From: Nonomuraea sp. PA05
Lineage (GTDB): Bacteria > Actinomycetota > Actinomycetes > Streptosporangiales > Streptosporangiaceae
Reading direction: 5' to 3'
Assembly: GCF_008086045.1 (NCBI RefSeq)
Contig: NZ_VSEY01000040.1
Location: 62,001-126,000 of the forward strand
DNA: 64,000 nucleotides
Part shown: positions 22,030 to 30,357 of the stretch, piece by piece
How positions within the stretch are numbered: position 1 is the stretch's first letter
Layout of the letters: the number at the start of each line of letters is the position of its first letter
The notes under the pieces: model-generated
Told to the model about the DNA's origin: nothing
What the model saw: only the letters and a program-made list of their open reading frames with translations
Database searches by the model: none
Program-made: the position numbers and the translations under genes

Positions 22030-23916
22030 GTGCACTCCGCGCCTACCTCGCGTTCTGGCGGCGGCATCGTCAGCGTGCTCGCCGTCGCCGGCATCGTCGG
22101 CTCCCTCATGCAGACCCTGGTGGTGCCGCTGGTCGGCGAGCTGCCCCGGCTGCTCGACGCCAGTGCCGCCGACACCTCCTGGGTGATCACCGTGACCCTG
22201 CTGGTCGGCGCCGTCGCCACCCCGGTGGTCGGCAAGCTCGGCGACCTGTACGGCAAGCGCCGCATGATGCTCGCCTGCTCGGTGCCGCTGATCGCCGGAT
22301 CGGTGGTGTGCGCCCTGGCCGGATCGCTGCTCCCGATGATCGTCGGCCGCGGCCTCCAGGGGCTGGGCGTCGGCATGATCCCCCTCGGCGTCAGCGCGCT
22401 GCGCGACCTCCTGCCCCCGCAACGCGTCGGCTCCGCCATCGCGCTGATGAGCTCGTCCATGGGCATCGGCGGCGCACTCGGCCTGCCGATCTCCGCCGCC
22501 GTCGCCGAGTACGCCGACTGGCGGATGCTCTTCTGGGGCTCCGGCGCGCTGAGCGTCCTGGTCGCCGTGCTCATCTGGCTGCTCGTCCCGGCCACCCCCG
22601 CCCGCGGCCACGGCCGCCTCGACGTCGTCGGCGCCATCGGCCTCGGCATCGCCCTCGTCTGCCTGCTGCTGGGCGTCTCCAAGGGAGCCGGCTGGGGCTG
22701 GGGGAGCGGCACCACGCTCGGGCTGCTCGGCGCGGCCGTCGTGGTGGCGCTGCTGTGGGGCCTGTGGGAGCTGCGCGCCCGCGACCCGCTGGTGGACCTG
22801 CGCACCACCGCCCGCCCCCAGGTCCTGCTCACCAACGTCGCCTCCGTCCTCGTCGGCTTCGCCATGTACGCGCAGTCGCTCGTCGTCATCCAGCTCCTCC
22901 AGCTGCCCGAGGCGACCGGCTACGGCCTCGGCCAGTCGATGCTCGCGGCGGGGCTGTGGCTGGCGCCGTCGGGGCTGATGATGATGGCCGTCTCCTCCCT
23001 GGGCGCCCGCCTGTCGGCCGCCCGCGGGCCCAGGACGAGCCTGTTCGCCGGCGCGCTGATCATCGCTCTGGGGTACGGGGCCGCGGTCGGGCTGATGGGG
23101 TGGGCCTGGGGGCTCATGGTCGCCAGCAGCGTCGGGAGCATCGGGGTCGGGCTGGCGTACGGGGCCATGCCCGCGCTCATCATGGGGGCCGTGCCGCGGA
23201 GCGAGACCGCGTCGGCCAACAGCTTCAACACCTTGATGCGGTCCATCGGGACGTCTGTGTCGGCGGCCGTGGTGGGTGTCGTTCTGTCGCAGATGACGGT
23301 GACGCTGGGCGGGCGGGCGTTGCCGTCGGAGTGGGGGTTCCGGACGGCGTTGCTGGTGGGGTGCGGGGTCGCCGTGGTGGCGGCGCTGGTGACACTCACC
23401 CTGCCCAAGCCGAGGCGCGCCCCCGAGCCCGCGACAGAGCCCGCCCCTGAGTCCGCCCCTGAGCCCGCTCCTGTGCCTGCGACAAGGCCCGTCTCCGTGC
23501 CTGCGGCTGGGCCCGCCCCGGAGCCGCTCGCCATGCCTGTGCCGGTCGATGAGCCGCCTGTGACGCAGGTCTGGCCGCCCGCTCCCGTCCGGATCGGGCA
23601 CGAGGAGCTGGGCCCGTGGCGGGACGCGTTCCGCCCGTCCACCCCCGCCTGGGACAGCCGCGCGGCGGACCAGCACCCGCACCCCGCGGCCCCCGCGCCG
23701 GAAGCCGAGACCACCATCCCCCGCGCCCAGCTCCCCGACCCCCAGCTCGCCGCGCTCCACATGGAGAACGCCGAGCTGCGCGCCGACAACACCGCACTGC
23801 GCGAGGAGAACATTGAGCTGCGCGAGGAGAACGAGGCCCTGCGCAAGGAGCTCGACGTCCTCATGCAGGGCCTGTCCACCTGGGTCCAGCACCTGGCCGA
23901 CGACCGCACGCCGTGA
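22030..23916 (+). CDS. DHA2-type (EmrB/QacA) 14-TM MFS drug exporter with C-terminal coiled coil
   Basis: 628 aa, GTG start after AAGGGGA. Residues 1-460 are a 14-helix drug:H+ antiporter, with motif A GKLGDLYGKRRMML and motif C-like GIGGALGLPISAAVAEY. The remaining ~170 residues are unusual: a Pro/Ala/Glu linker of repeated 'EPAPEPAP' type (about 460-510), then a spacer, then a predicted coiled coil of heptads (LHMENAELRADNTALREEN, IELREENEALRKELDVL). Ordinary DHA2 exporters end soon after TM14. The tail should be cytoplasmic and could oligomerise or bind a partner. Substrates are unknown. Two palindromes lie in the divergent promoter region. Confidence 0.9.
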   Translation: MHSAPTSRSGGGIVSVLAVAGIVGSLMQTLVVPLVGELPRLLDASAADTSWVITVTLLVGAVATPVVGKLGDLYGKRRMMLACSVPLIAGSVVCALAGSLLPMIVGRGLQGLGVGMIPLGVSALRDLLPPQRVGSAIALMSSSMGIGGALGLPISAAVAEYADWRMLFWGSGALSVLVAVLIWLLVPATPARGHGRLDVVGAIGLGIALVCLLLGVSKGAGWGWGSGTTLGLLGAAVVVALLWGLWELRARDPLVDLRTTARPQVLLTNVASVLVGFAMYAQSLVVIQLLQLPEATGYGLGQSMLAAGLWLAPSGLMMMAVSSLGARLSAARGPRTSLFAGALIIALGYGAAVGLMGWAWGLMVASSVGSIGVGLAYGAMPALIMGAVPRSETASANSFNTLMRSIGTSVSAAVVGVVLSQMTVTLGGRALPSEWGFRTALLVGCGVAVVAALVTLTLPKPRRAPEPATEPAPESAPEPAPVPATRPVSVPAAGPAPEPLAMPVPVDEPPVTQVWPPAPVRIGHEELGPWRDAFRPSTPAWDSRAADQHPHPAAPAPEAETTIPRAQLPDPQLAALHMENAELRADNTALREENIELREENEALRKELDVLMQGLSTWVQHLADDRTP

Positions 23917-23970
23917 GGCGGCCCGGCCCGGCCGCCCGCCTCCCACGATCCCTGGTTTTTCATGAACGCG

Positions 23971-24006
23971 AAAAGGCCCGCCGACGGGAATGCCGGCGGG
24001 CCTTTT
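23971..24006. terminator. Bidirectional Rho-independent terminator
   Basis: AAAAGGCCCGCCG and CGGCGGGCCTTTT form a 9-bp GC stem extended by A/T pairs around a 10-nt loop, with a T-run in both directions. It ends the exporter (plus) and the small peptide gene (minus). Confidence 0.93.
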
Positions 24007-24012
24007 CATTGA

Positions 24013-24270
24013 TCACTTCTTCTTGTGGCAGTGCCACTTGTAGGAGTAGTGGTAGTGGCCCTTCTTGTGGTAGTGCCCCTTCCACCAGTGGCCCGGCTTG
24101 TAGTACTTCTTGTACCAGTGCTTGTGCCAGTAGTAGCCGCTCGGGCACTTGACGGACGCGCTGGCCGTCGTGGTGTCGGTGGCCACGCTGGCCTGGGCAG
24201 GAGCCGCGGTGGCGAGACCGCTAAGGGCCAACGAGGCGGCCAGTACGCCGCCTGCGAGAAGCTTCCGCAT
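24013..24270 (-). CDS. Small secreted His/Lys/Tyr/Trp-rich peptide
   Basis: 85 aa. The ATG at 24270 follows GAAAGGAAGGA; an upstream in-frame start would add 12 non-signal residues. Signal peptide: MRKLLAGGVLAASLALSGLA with AQA cleavage. The mature ~58-residue chain has a short Thr/Ser/Ala lead, then a tail with two Cys and nine His in a pattern of aromatic-His-Lys-Gly (GYYWHKHWYKKYYK, GHWWKGHYHKKGHYHY, WHCHKKK). It is strongly basic. I know no named family. Metal binding (Zn/Cu/Ni) or surface/polymer adhesion is plausible from composition alone. The gene sits in a locally AT-richer stretch with its own terminator, so it is a real stand-alone unit. Confidence 0.85.
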   Translation of the reverse strand: MRKLLAGGVLAASLALSGLATAAPAQASVATDTTTASASVKCPSGYYWHKHWYKKYYKPGHWWKGHYHKKGHYHYSYKWHCHKKK

Positions 24271-24383
24271 GATTCCTTCCTTTCTCGTGAGATTGCTACT
24301 CACCATAGGAAGGTCGTAAATTCCGCTCTATGTAGAATTACCGGCTCGGCGACAATTATTCGCGCTCATGGCAGAGCATGTCG

Positions 24384-24400
24384 CTGAAGAATTTCTTCAG
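24384..24400. repeat. 17-bp palindrome at the patatin 3' end
   Basis: CTGAAGAATTTCTTCAG: perfect 8-bp arms around one T, overlapping the stop of the patatin gene. Flanking GTCGC/GCGAC can extend it in RNA. It may be a factor-assisted terminator or an operator; no T-run follows. Confidence 0.5.
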
Positions 24401-25383
24401 TCGCGACGGGCGGGAACGTTCTTCAGCACCGCCGCCGCGGCGGCGTGACCCACCTCGAAGGCGGTGTGCAGCAGCGCCGCGTCGCTCTCCAGGCGGCTGA
24501 TCGCCGGCGAGGCGTCCGGCGGCCGGATCGACAGGACCGCCGGACCGCCGCTCAGCGACGGCCCGTCCAGGTCGTGCTCGGCCAGGAGCCGGTCGTCGGC
24601 CGCCAGCCGGGCGTCCCGCGACAGGAACGCCGTCCGCAACGCCGGGGTGTGACGGCGCAGGCCGACGCCCGTGAGGAGACGCGCCCCCAGCGACGGCGAC
24701 GTACGCACGGCAGCCCTGTCGATCGATCGGCGGGAACGCAGCACGAGCACATGTGTGGCGCCGTCCCGCAGCGCCTGCCGGAACGGGATCGACTCGGCCA
24801 CACCCGCGTCGTACAGCAACCGGTCGCCGATCGCCACCGGCGGGCCGGCCAGCAGCGGCAACGCGGCGCTCGCCCGCAGCGCGAGCCGGAGGGCGCGCTC
24901 GTCGGTCAGCGCCGCGTGCAGATCCACCGACTCGCCCGTCAGCACGTCGGTGGCCAGCGGGTGGAACTCGATCGGGGCGGCCAGCACCGAGGCGAAGTCC
25001 AGCGGGAACTCACGGACGTAGACCGTCTCGATCAGGCCCCGCACGTCCACCACGGGACGGGCGCGCAACACGTTGCCGCGGCGGATCAACGCCCTGGCGA
25101 ACACCGGATCCGTCCAGCCCCGCAGCCCCTCAGGGCGGGTGCTCAGCAGCCACGCACCCGAGATCGCCCCGGCCGAGGCGCCGTAGACGGCGTCGAACAG
25201 CGGCAGCAGGCCGAGCTGCTGGATCGCCAGCGCCATGCCCGCCGACACGGTGCCGCGCATCCCGCCGCCCTCGATGGCCAGCGCCACCCGGTGGCCGTCG
25301 TTCCTGTCTCCCGGACGGCTCGCCCCGGCGGCCCGGCGCGCGAGCACGGCCAGTATCCGGTGCCGGCTCGTGACGTCCTCCAC
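24397..25383 (-). CDS. Patatin-like phospholipase
   Basis: About 328 aa from the GTG at 25383, preceded by GAGGAGA at five bases; the frame opens to 25419. The oxyanion motif is GGGMRG (39-44), the nucleophile elbow GASAG (Ser70), and the dyad Asp is in LLYDAGVAES, so the Ser-Asp dyad is complete. Patatins release fatty acids from lipids. The N-terminal ~30 residues are basic and not a signal peptide, and the protein appears cytoplasmic. It is divergent from the methyltransferase. Patatins can act as effectors in anti-phage systems, but no cyclase or STAND partner is adjacent, so a housekeeping lipase role is as likely. Confidence 0.88.
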   Translation of the reverse strand: MEDVTSRHRILAVLARRAAGASRPGDRNDGHRVALAIEGGGMRGTVSAGMALAIQQLGLLPLFDAVYGASAGAISGAWLLSTRPEGLRGWTDPVFARALIRRGNVLRARPVVDVRGLIETVYVREFPLDFASVLAAPIEFHPLATDVLTGESVDLHAALTDERALRLALRASAALPLLAGPPVAIGDRLLYDAGVAESIPFRQALRDGATHVLVLRSRRSIDRAAVRTSPSLGARLLTGVGLRRHTPALRTAFLSRDARLAADDRLLAEHDLDGPSLSGGPAVLSIRPPDASPAISRLESDAALLHTAFEVGHAAAAAVLKNVPARRD

Positions 25384-25525
25384 AACGGTCTCCTCAAGGC
25401 ATGGGATCAACGGGACCACGACAGATTACGCCGCGGCCGGTCCGCGCTCGCGCGGGGGTGCGGCGCACCCGGGAGCGACCACGTGACCTGCCGCGAGGCT
25501 CGCATCGGCACTAGGGTGTCGGCCC

Positions 25526-26167
25526 ATGAACGCGGACACCTGGCTGGAGGACACCCGGACCTCCTACGACACAGTCGCCGTCAGCTACGCCGACCAGCTA
25601 CGCGAAGCGCTGGGCGCACGCCCCTACCTCCGGGCGGCCCTGACCCTGTTCGCCGACCTGGTCCGCGCCACCGGCGAAGGACCGGTCGCGGACGTGGGAT
25701 GCGGGCCGGGCCACGTCACGGCCCACCTGCACGACCTGGGCCTGGACGCCTTCGGCGTCGACCTGTCCCCCGCGATGATCGACGTGGCCCGCCGCGACCA
25801 CCCCCACCTGCGCTTCCAGGTGGGCTCGATGACCGACCTCGACCTCCCGGACGCCTCCGCCGCCGCCCTGCTGGCGTTCTGGTCGCTGATCCACGTCCCC
25901 GACGACGCGATCCCCGCCGTCCTCGGCCACTTCCACAGGGTGCTGCGGCCGGGCGGGCCGCTGCTGGTCGGCTTCCACACCGGCGACGAGTCCGTCCTGA
26001 AGACGCAGGGGTACGGCGGCCACCCCATGCGGGTGCACGTCCACCGTCGCCGGCCCGAACAGGTGGCGGCGTGGCTGGGCGAGGCCGGGTTCACGGTGGA
26101 GGCGCAGTGGCTGCTCGGCCTCGACGAGCGCGCCCCCGGCGCCGTCCTCTTCGCGCGGAAGACCTGA
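25526..26167 (+). CDS. Class I SAM-dependent methyltransferase
   Basis: 213 aa. SAM-binding motif I is VADVGCGPGHVTAHL, motif II FGVDLSPAMI, and a later strand LLAFWSLIHVPDDAIPAVL, with HRVLRPGGPLLVGFH as the post-motif loop. The Methyltransf_11/25-like layout acts on small molecules. TAGGGT ends eight bases before the ATG and no RBS is visible, so the transcript is probably leaderless. The gene is followed 10 bp later by the convergent FAD monooxygenase. The substrate is unknown. Confidence 0.88.
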   Translation: MNADTWLEDTRTSYDTVAVSYADQLREALGARPYLRAALTLFADLVRATGEGPVADVGCGPGHVTAHLHDLGLDAFGVDLSPAMIDVARRDHPHLRFQVGSMTDLDLPDASAAALLAFWSLIHVPDDAIPAVLGHFHRVLRPGGPLLVGFHTGDESVLKTQGYGGHPMRVHVHRRRPEQVAAWLGEAGFTVEAQWLLGLDERAPGAVLFARKT

Positions 26168-26177
26168 CCGGGCCGCG

Positions 26178-27374
26178 TCACCTGCCGGTGAGCTGCCGAT
26201 AGTCGCGCAGCGTGATGTTCTCGGCGGTCCTGCGCGCCATGTTCGCCGCCAGGTTCTTGCCCGGCAGGTACGGCAGCAGCCGGTAGTACCGGTTGAGGAA
26301 CCCCGCCACGAACCGGCTCTGCGGGATCATCAGCTTGGCCACCCCGTCGCCCATCTTCCGGCAGCCCGCCGCGTACTCCCGCATCTCCTCCTCGTAGCGG
26401 GCGAAGGCGGCGCGGTGGTCGCCGCCGGCCGCGGCCAGCTCGCCCGCCAGCACGTACGCGCCCACCACCGCCAGCCCCGTCCCCATCCCCGACAGCGACG
26501 AGGGACAGTACGCGGCGTCGCCGAGCAGCGCGACCCGGCCACGCGTCCAGGAGTCCATGGCGACCTGGCCGACCGAGTCGAAGTAGAAGTCGGGCGCGTG
26601 CCGCATCTCGCGCAGCAGCCGGTCGCTCTCCCAGCCGTTGCCGGTGAACTGCTCGGCGAGGATGTCCTGCTGGCGGGCCGCGTCGCGGCGATCCAGGTCC
26701 AGCAGCGGCGAGCCGAAGTAGAAGGCGGCCCTGGCCTCGGTGTTGCCGCGGGCGCTGTACATCGCGACGAGCTTGCCGCCGGTGCGGTAGGCGTGGCCGG
26801 TGCGGTCGAGGCCGAGATGGTTCGCGGTGGTGAAGATCGCGCAGTAGACGCCGAGGTGCCTGACGTACCGGTCCTCGGGGCCGAACGCCAGGCGGCGGGT
26901 GTTGGAGTGCAGCCCGTCGGCGCCGATGACCAGGTCGAAGCGGCGGGGCGCGGAGCGTTCGAAGGTGACGTGCACGCCGTCGGCGTCCTCGGCGAGTGAG
27001 GTGATGGAGTCGCCGAACACGTACTCGGTGTCTTGCCTGGTGGCGTCGTAGAGGATGCGGGACAGGTCGCCGCGGAGGATCTCGACGTCCCCGGCGAACA
27101 GGTCGGCCGGGAGTTCGGCCTGGGGCTTGCCCGCGCTGTTGACGTACCAGGTCGAGCCGGTGCCGGTGCGGGCGCGCTCCACGGCGGACAGGATGCCCAT
27201 GCGGCGCAGCACCGTCAGGTGCGCCTGGCCGCGGAAGTCGACGGCGTAACCGCCGTCGCGGAGGGCGGGGGCGCGTTCGACGATCGTGGGGCGGAAGCCG
27301 TAGCGGTGCAGCCAGTAGGCGAGGGCGGGGCCGGCCACGGAGGCGCCGGAGATCAGGATGGTGCGGGTCGTCAT
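26178..27374 (-). CDS. FAD-dependent aromatic/polyketide monooxygenase (PHBH fold)
   Basis: 398 aa. The Rossmann motif is ISGASVAGPALAYWLHRYGF with an Arg/Glu after it (VER), the DG motif VIGADGLHSNTRR, and the second FAD motif VALLGDAAYCPSSLSGMGTGLA. The overall layout resembles TetX-like flavin monooxygenases that hydroxylate tetracyclines or similar polycyclic compounds. It uses NAD(P)H and O2 in the cytoplasm. It lies 70 bp downstream of the SARP regulator on the same strand, making regulator plus two flavoenzymes one probable unit (31662 to 26178). It may be a tailoring or detoxifying enzyme. Confidence 0.88.
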   Translation of the reverse strand: MTTRTILISGASVAGPALAYWLHRYGFRPTIVERAPALRDGGYAVDFRGQAHLTVLRRMGILSAVERARTGTGSTWYVNSAGKPQAELPADLFAGDVEILRGDLSRILYDATRQDTEYVFGDSITSLAEDADGVHVTFERSAPRRFDLVIGADGLHSNTRRLAFGPEDRYVRHLGVYCAIFTTANHLGLDRTGHAYRTGGKLVAMYSARGNTEARAAFYFGSPLLDLDRRDAARQQDILAEQFTGNGWESDRLLREMRHAPDFYFDSVGQVAMDSWTRGRVALLGDAAYCPSSLSGMGTGLAVVGAYVLAGELAAAGGDHRAAFARYEEEMREYAAGCRKMGDGVAKLMIPQSRFVAGFLNRYYRLLPYLPGKNLAANMARRTAENITLRDYRQLTGR

Positions 27375-27444
27375 GGGACGGAGCTTGGCGGGGGGCGCTC
27401 ACCGCGGCCTCACCGCGCGCTCACCGCCCTTGCGTCCACGGCCT

Positions 27445-30330
27445 CTACGAGAGGACTGCCGCCACGAGCGGTTCCGGCAGGCCGAGCAGGCGCAGCGCGT
27501 CGGGGACGGAAGCGCCGATCGCGGACGCGGACGCGGCGCTCTGCCGGTACCGGTCGCGGGCCGTGACCTGATCCCCCCGCGCCTCGGCGACCCGGCCCAG
27601 CCCGGCCAGCGTACGAACCCGGTTGCCGACGCTCTTGACCCAGTGCGGGTCGATGCGTTCCAGCGCGTCGGTGTACAACCGCTCGGCCTCCCCCAGCTCG
27701 CCCCGCGCGAGAGCGAGGTCACCGAGCCCGCGCAGAGCGGCGGACAGCCCGGCAGGGCTCCCGGCACGACGGGCCAGACCGGCCGCCCTGGCGTAGTCGG
27801 CGCCCGCGGCCTCAGGATCCTCGGCGGCGAGGTGATCGCCCCGGTTGACCAGCAGGTCGGCGCTGTCCTCCAGGGCGCCGAGCTCGTCGGTGAGCGCGAG
27901 GGCCTCGTCGGTCAGCTCGACGGCCCGCGCACGGTCGCCGCGCCCGGCCGCCAGGCCCGCCAGGACGTCGAGGGCCAGCGCGGTCCCCCAGCGGTCGCCG
28001 AGCGCGCGGTACCCGTCGGCGGCCAGGTGGAAGGCGTGTTCGGCCGGGTCTGGCTCCTTGCCGCCGAGGTGGCCGAAGCCTGTCACGTACAGGGAGGTCG
28101 CGCGCGCCCACGGGTCCGGGTTGTCGCGCTGGGCGGCGACCAGCTCGTACGCGTCGTGCGGCTCCGCCTCGCTCGCGTTGTGCATGATCCACAGCAGCAG
28201 CGCGGCCGGATGCCTGCCGGACCGATCGCCGGGCCATGCGGCGGCCAGCGCCTCGCCCGCCGCCGCGCGGTGCCGCCGCCAGGCCGGGCGTCCGGCGGTG
28301 GTGGAGGCGGCGACGAGCACGCACGTCGCGTACTCCTCGCCCAGGCCGGGCGGGGGCGTGTCGCCGATCGTGCCGAGCAGCGTGATGGCGTGCGGCGCCG
28401 CCGAGGCTGACACGCCGCGGATCCACAGGTACGTCGAGATCGCCCCGATCAGGCGCAGCGCCGTCTCAACGTCCCGCGCCGCCACTGACCGGCGCAGCGC
28501 CGCCATCAGGTTGTCGTGCTCGGCGGCGAGGGCCGGCAGCCAGTCGAGTTGCTCGGCCCGCCGCAGCCACGGGTCGGCGGTCCGCGCCAGGTCGAGGTAG
28601 TACCGGGCATGGGCACGCCGGGCGGCCTCACGCTCGCCTGCCGCGTTCAGTCGTTCGGCGCCGTACGCGCGGATCGTCTCCAGCATGCGCAGCCGCCCGC
28701 CACCCACCGCCTCCAGCAGCGACTTGTCCACCAGCGACTCCAACGTCTCCTCATCGGTGCCGCACACCGCCACCGCCGCACCGGCCGTGGCGCCGCCCGC
28801 GAAGACCGTGAAGCGGCGGGCGGCCCGTTGCTCCCCGGCCGACAGCAGCGCCCAGCTCCAGGCCACCACCGACCGCAGCGTCCGGTGCCGCTGGTCGGGG
28901 GTGCGGTTGCCGCGGGCGGCGACGCCGAGCAGGTCGTCCAGACGGCCGGCCAGGTCGTCGAGGTCGAGGGTGCGCAGTCTGGCCGCCGCCAGTTCGACGG
29001 CCAGCGGGAGGTCGTCGAGGGCCGCGCAGATCCGCCGGACGAGCGTGGGGTCGGGCACGAAGCCGCGCCGGGCGGCGCGGGCCCGGTCGGTGAACAGCCG
29101 GGCCGCTGCCTCGCCGTTCAGCGGGCGGACCTGCCGGATGTTCTCGCCGATGATGCCGAGCGGTTCGCGGCTGGTGGCCAGGACACGCAGTCGTGGGCCG
29201 GTCGCCAGCAGGCGGGCCACCAGGGCGGCGACGTCGTCCACGAGGTGCTCGCAGTTGTCGAGGACGAGGAGGAGCGGCCGGTCCGACAACGCTGAGACGA
29301 GGCGTTCGACCGGTGTCCGGGGGCCGTCGGCGAGTTGCAGCCCGTTCTGGCGGAGGCCGAGCGCGTTCAGAAGTGTCTGTGCGAGGCCGGTGCCGTCACG
29401 CAGGGGCGCCAGCTCCGCGAAGCACACCTCGCCGTCCGCCGTGGCGGCGAGCTCGACGGACAGGCGGGTCTTGCCGACGCCGCCCGGCCCGGTCAGCGTG
29501 ACCAGCCGGGTCACCCGCAGGAGTTCGGTGATCTCCGCCATTTCGTCGTCGCGGCCCACGAACGAGGTGAGCTGGGCGGGAGGCGGGGTGGGCGCCGGTG
29601 ACGGGCCGGCGCTCAGCAGTTCCAGGTGCAGCTCCGCCAGTTCGGCCGATGGGTCGGCGCCCAGTTCCCCGGCCAGCCGCCGCCTGGTCTCCTCGAAGAC
29701 CACCAGAGCCTCGGCCCGCTCGCCGCCCGCCGACAGCGCCCGCATGAGCAGCCCCGCCGGGCGTTCCCGCAGCGGATGCCGTTCGACCAGCTCCCGCAGC
29801 TCAGGCACGACCGCGCGGTGCTCGCCGAGGAGCAGTTCCGCCTCGATCCGGTCCTCCAGCGCGCCGATCCGCGACTCCTCCAGCCGCACAGCCGCGGCCC
29901 GCGCCCGCTCACTGTCCGGCAGCCCGGCCAGCGCGGCCCCCCGCCACAACGCCAGCGCCGCCGTCAGCGCCGTCACAGCCCGCCGGACCTCACCAGAGCC
30001 CAGCGCGGCCCGCCCCTCGGCGGCGAGCCGTTCGAACCGGCAGGCGTCCACGTCCTCGTCGGCGGCCAGCAGCCGGTACCCGGCGCCGGCCCGCTCGATC
30101 GGAGCCTCCGCCCCCAAGCAGGCCCGCAGCCGGGACACCTGTGAATGCAGCGCATGCGCCGACGGCACCCCGGCAGGCCCGAGTTCGGCCGCGAGCCGTT
30201 CGGCGGGCACGACCGCCCCCGGCCGCACCAGCAGCAGCGCCAGGAGGGCCCGGCGGGCGGGCCCGCCCAGCGGCACCTCGGCCCCGTCGTCGCGCCACGC
30301 CCTGGTGTCACCGAGGATCCCGAACCGCAT
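27445..30330 (-). CDS. SARP/BTAD-NB-ARC transcriptional regulator (AfsR-like)
   Basis: 961 aa. Domains in order: OmpR-type winged helix (about 1-90, MRFGILGDTRAWRDDGAEVPLGG and SQVSRLRACLG); bacterial transcriptional activator domain (95-240); NB-ARC ATPase with P-loop LTGPGGVGKTRLSVELA and Walker B PLLLVLDNCEHLVDD, then VLATSREPLGI; winged helix; and TPR-like repeats (ALRLIGAISTYLWIRG to the end). SARP proteins bind direct heptamer repeats near -35 and activate secondary-metabolite genes; the NB-ARC/TPR part senses a signal. It is flanked on the same strand by the BBE oxidoreductase (27 bp upstream) and the FAD monooxygenase (70 bp downstream), which it may control. Confidence 0.93.
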   Translation of the reverse strand: MRFGILGDTRAWRDDGAEVPLGGPARRALLALLLVRPGAVVPAERLAAELGPAGVPSAHALHSQVSRLRACLGAEAPIERAGAGYRLLAADEDVDACRFERLAAEGRAALGSGEVRRAVTALTAALALWRGAALAGLPDSERARAAAVRLEESRIGALEDRIEAELLLGEHRAVVPELRELVERHPLRERPAGLLMRALSAGGERAEALVVFEETRRRLAGELGADPSAELAELHLELLSAGPSPAPTPPPAQLTSFVGRDDEMAEITELLRVTRLVTLTGPGGVGKTRLSVELAATADGEVCFAELAPLRDGTGLAQTLLNALGLRQNGLQLADGPRTPVERLVSALSDRPLLLVLDNCEHLVDDVAALVARLLATGPRLRVLATSREPLGIIGENIRQVRPLNGEAAARLFTDRARAARRGFVPDPTLVRRICAALDDLPLAVELAAARLRTLDLDDLAGRLDDLLGVAARGNRTPDQRHRTLRSVVAWSWALLSAGEQRAARRFTVFAGGATAGAAVAVCGTDEETLESLVDKSLLEAVGGGRLRMLETIRAYGAERLNAAGEREAARRAHARYYLDLARTADPWLRRAEQLDWLPALAAEHDNLMAALRRSVAARDVETALRLIGAISTYLWIRGVSASAAPHAITLLGTIGDTPPPGLGEEYATCVLVAASTTAGRPAWRRHRAAAGEALAAAWPGDRSGRHPAALLLWIMHNASEAEPHDAYELVAAQRDNPDPWARATSLYVTGFGHLGGKEPDPAEHAFHLAADGYRALGDRWGTALALDVLAGLAAGRGDRARAVELTDEALALTDELGALEDSADLLVNRGDHLAAEDPEAAGADYARAAGLARRAGSPAGLSAALRGLGDLALARGELGEAERLYTDALERIDPHWVKSVGNRVRTLAGLGRVAEARGDQVTARDRYRQSAASASAIGASVPDALRLLGLPEPLVAAVLS

Positions 30331-30357
30331 GCCGGTGATTATCCCCGGTGCGCCGGA

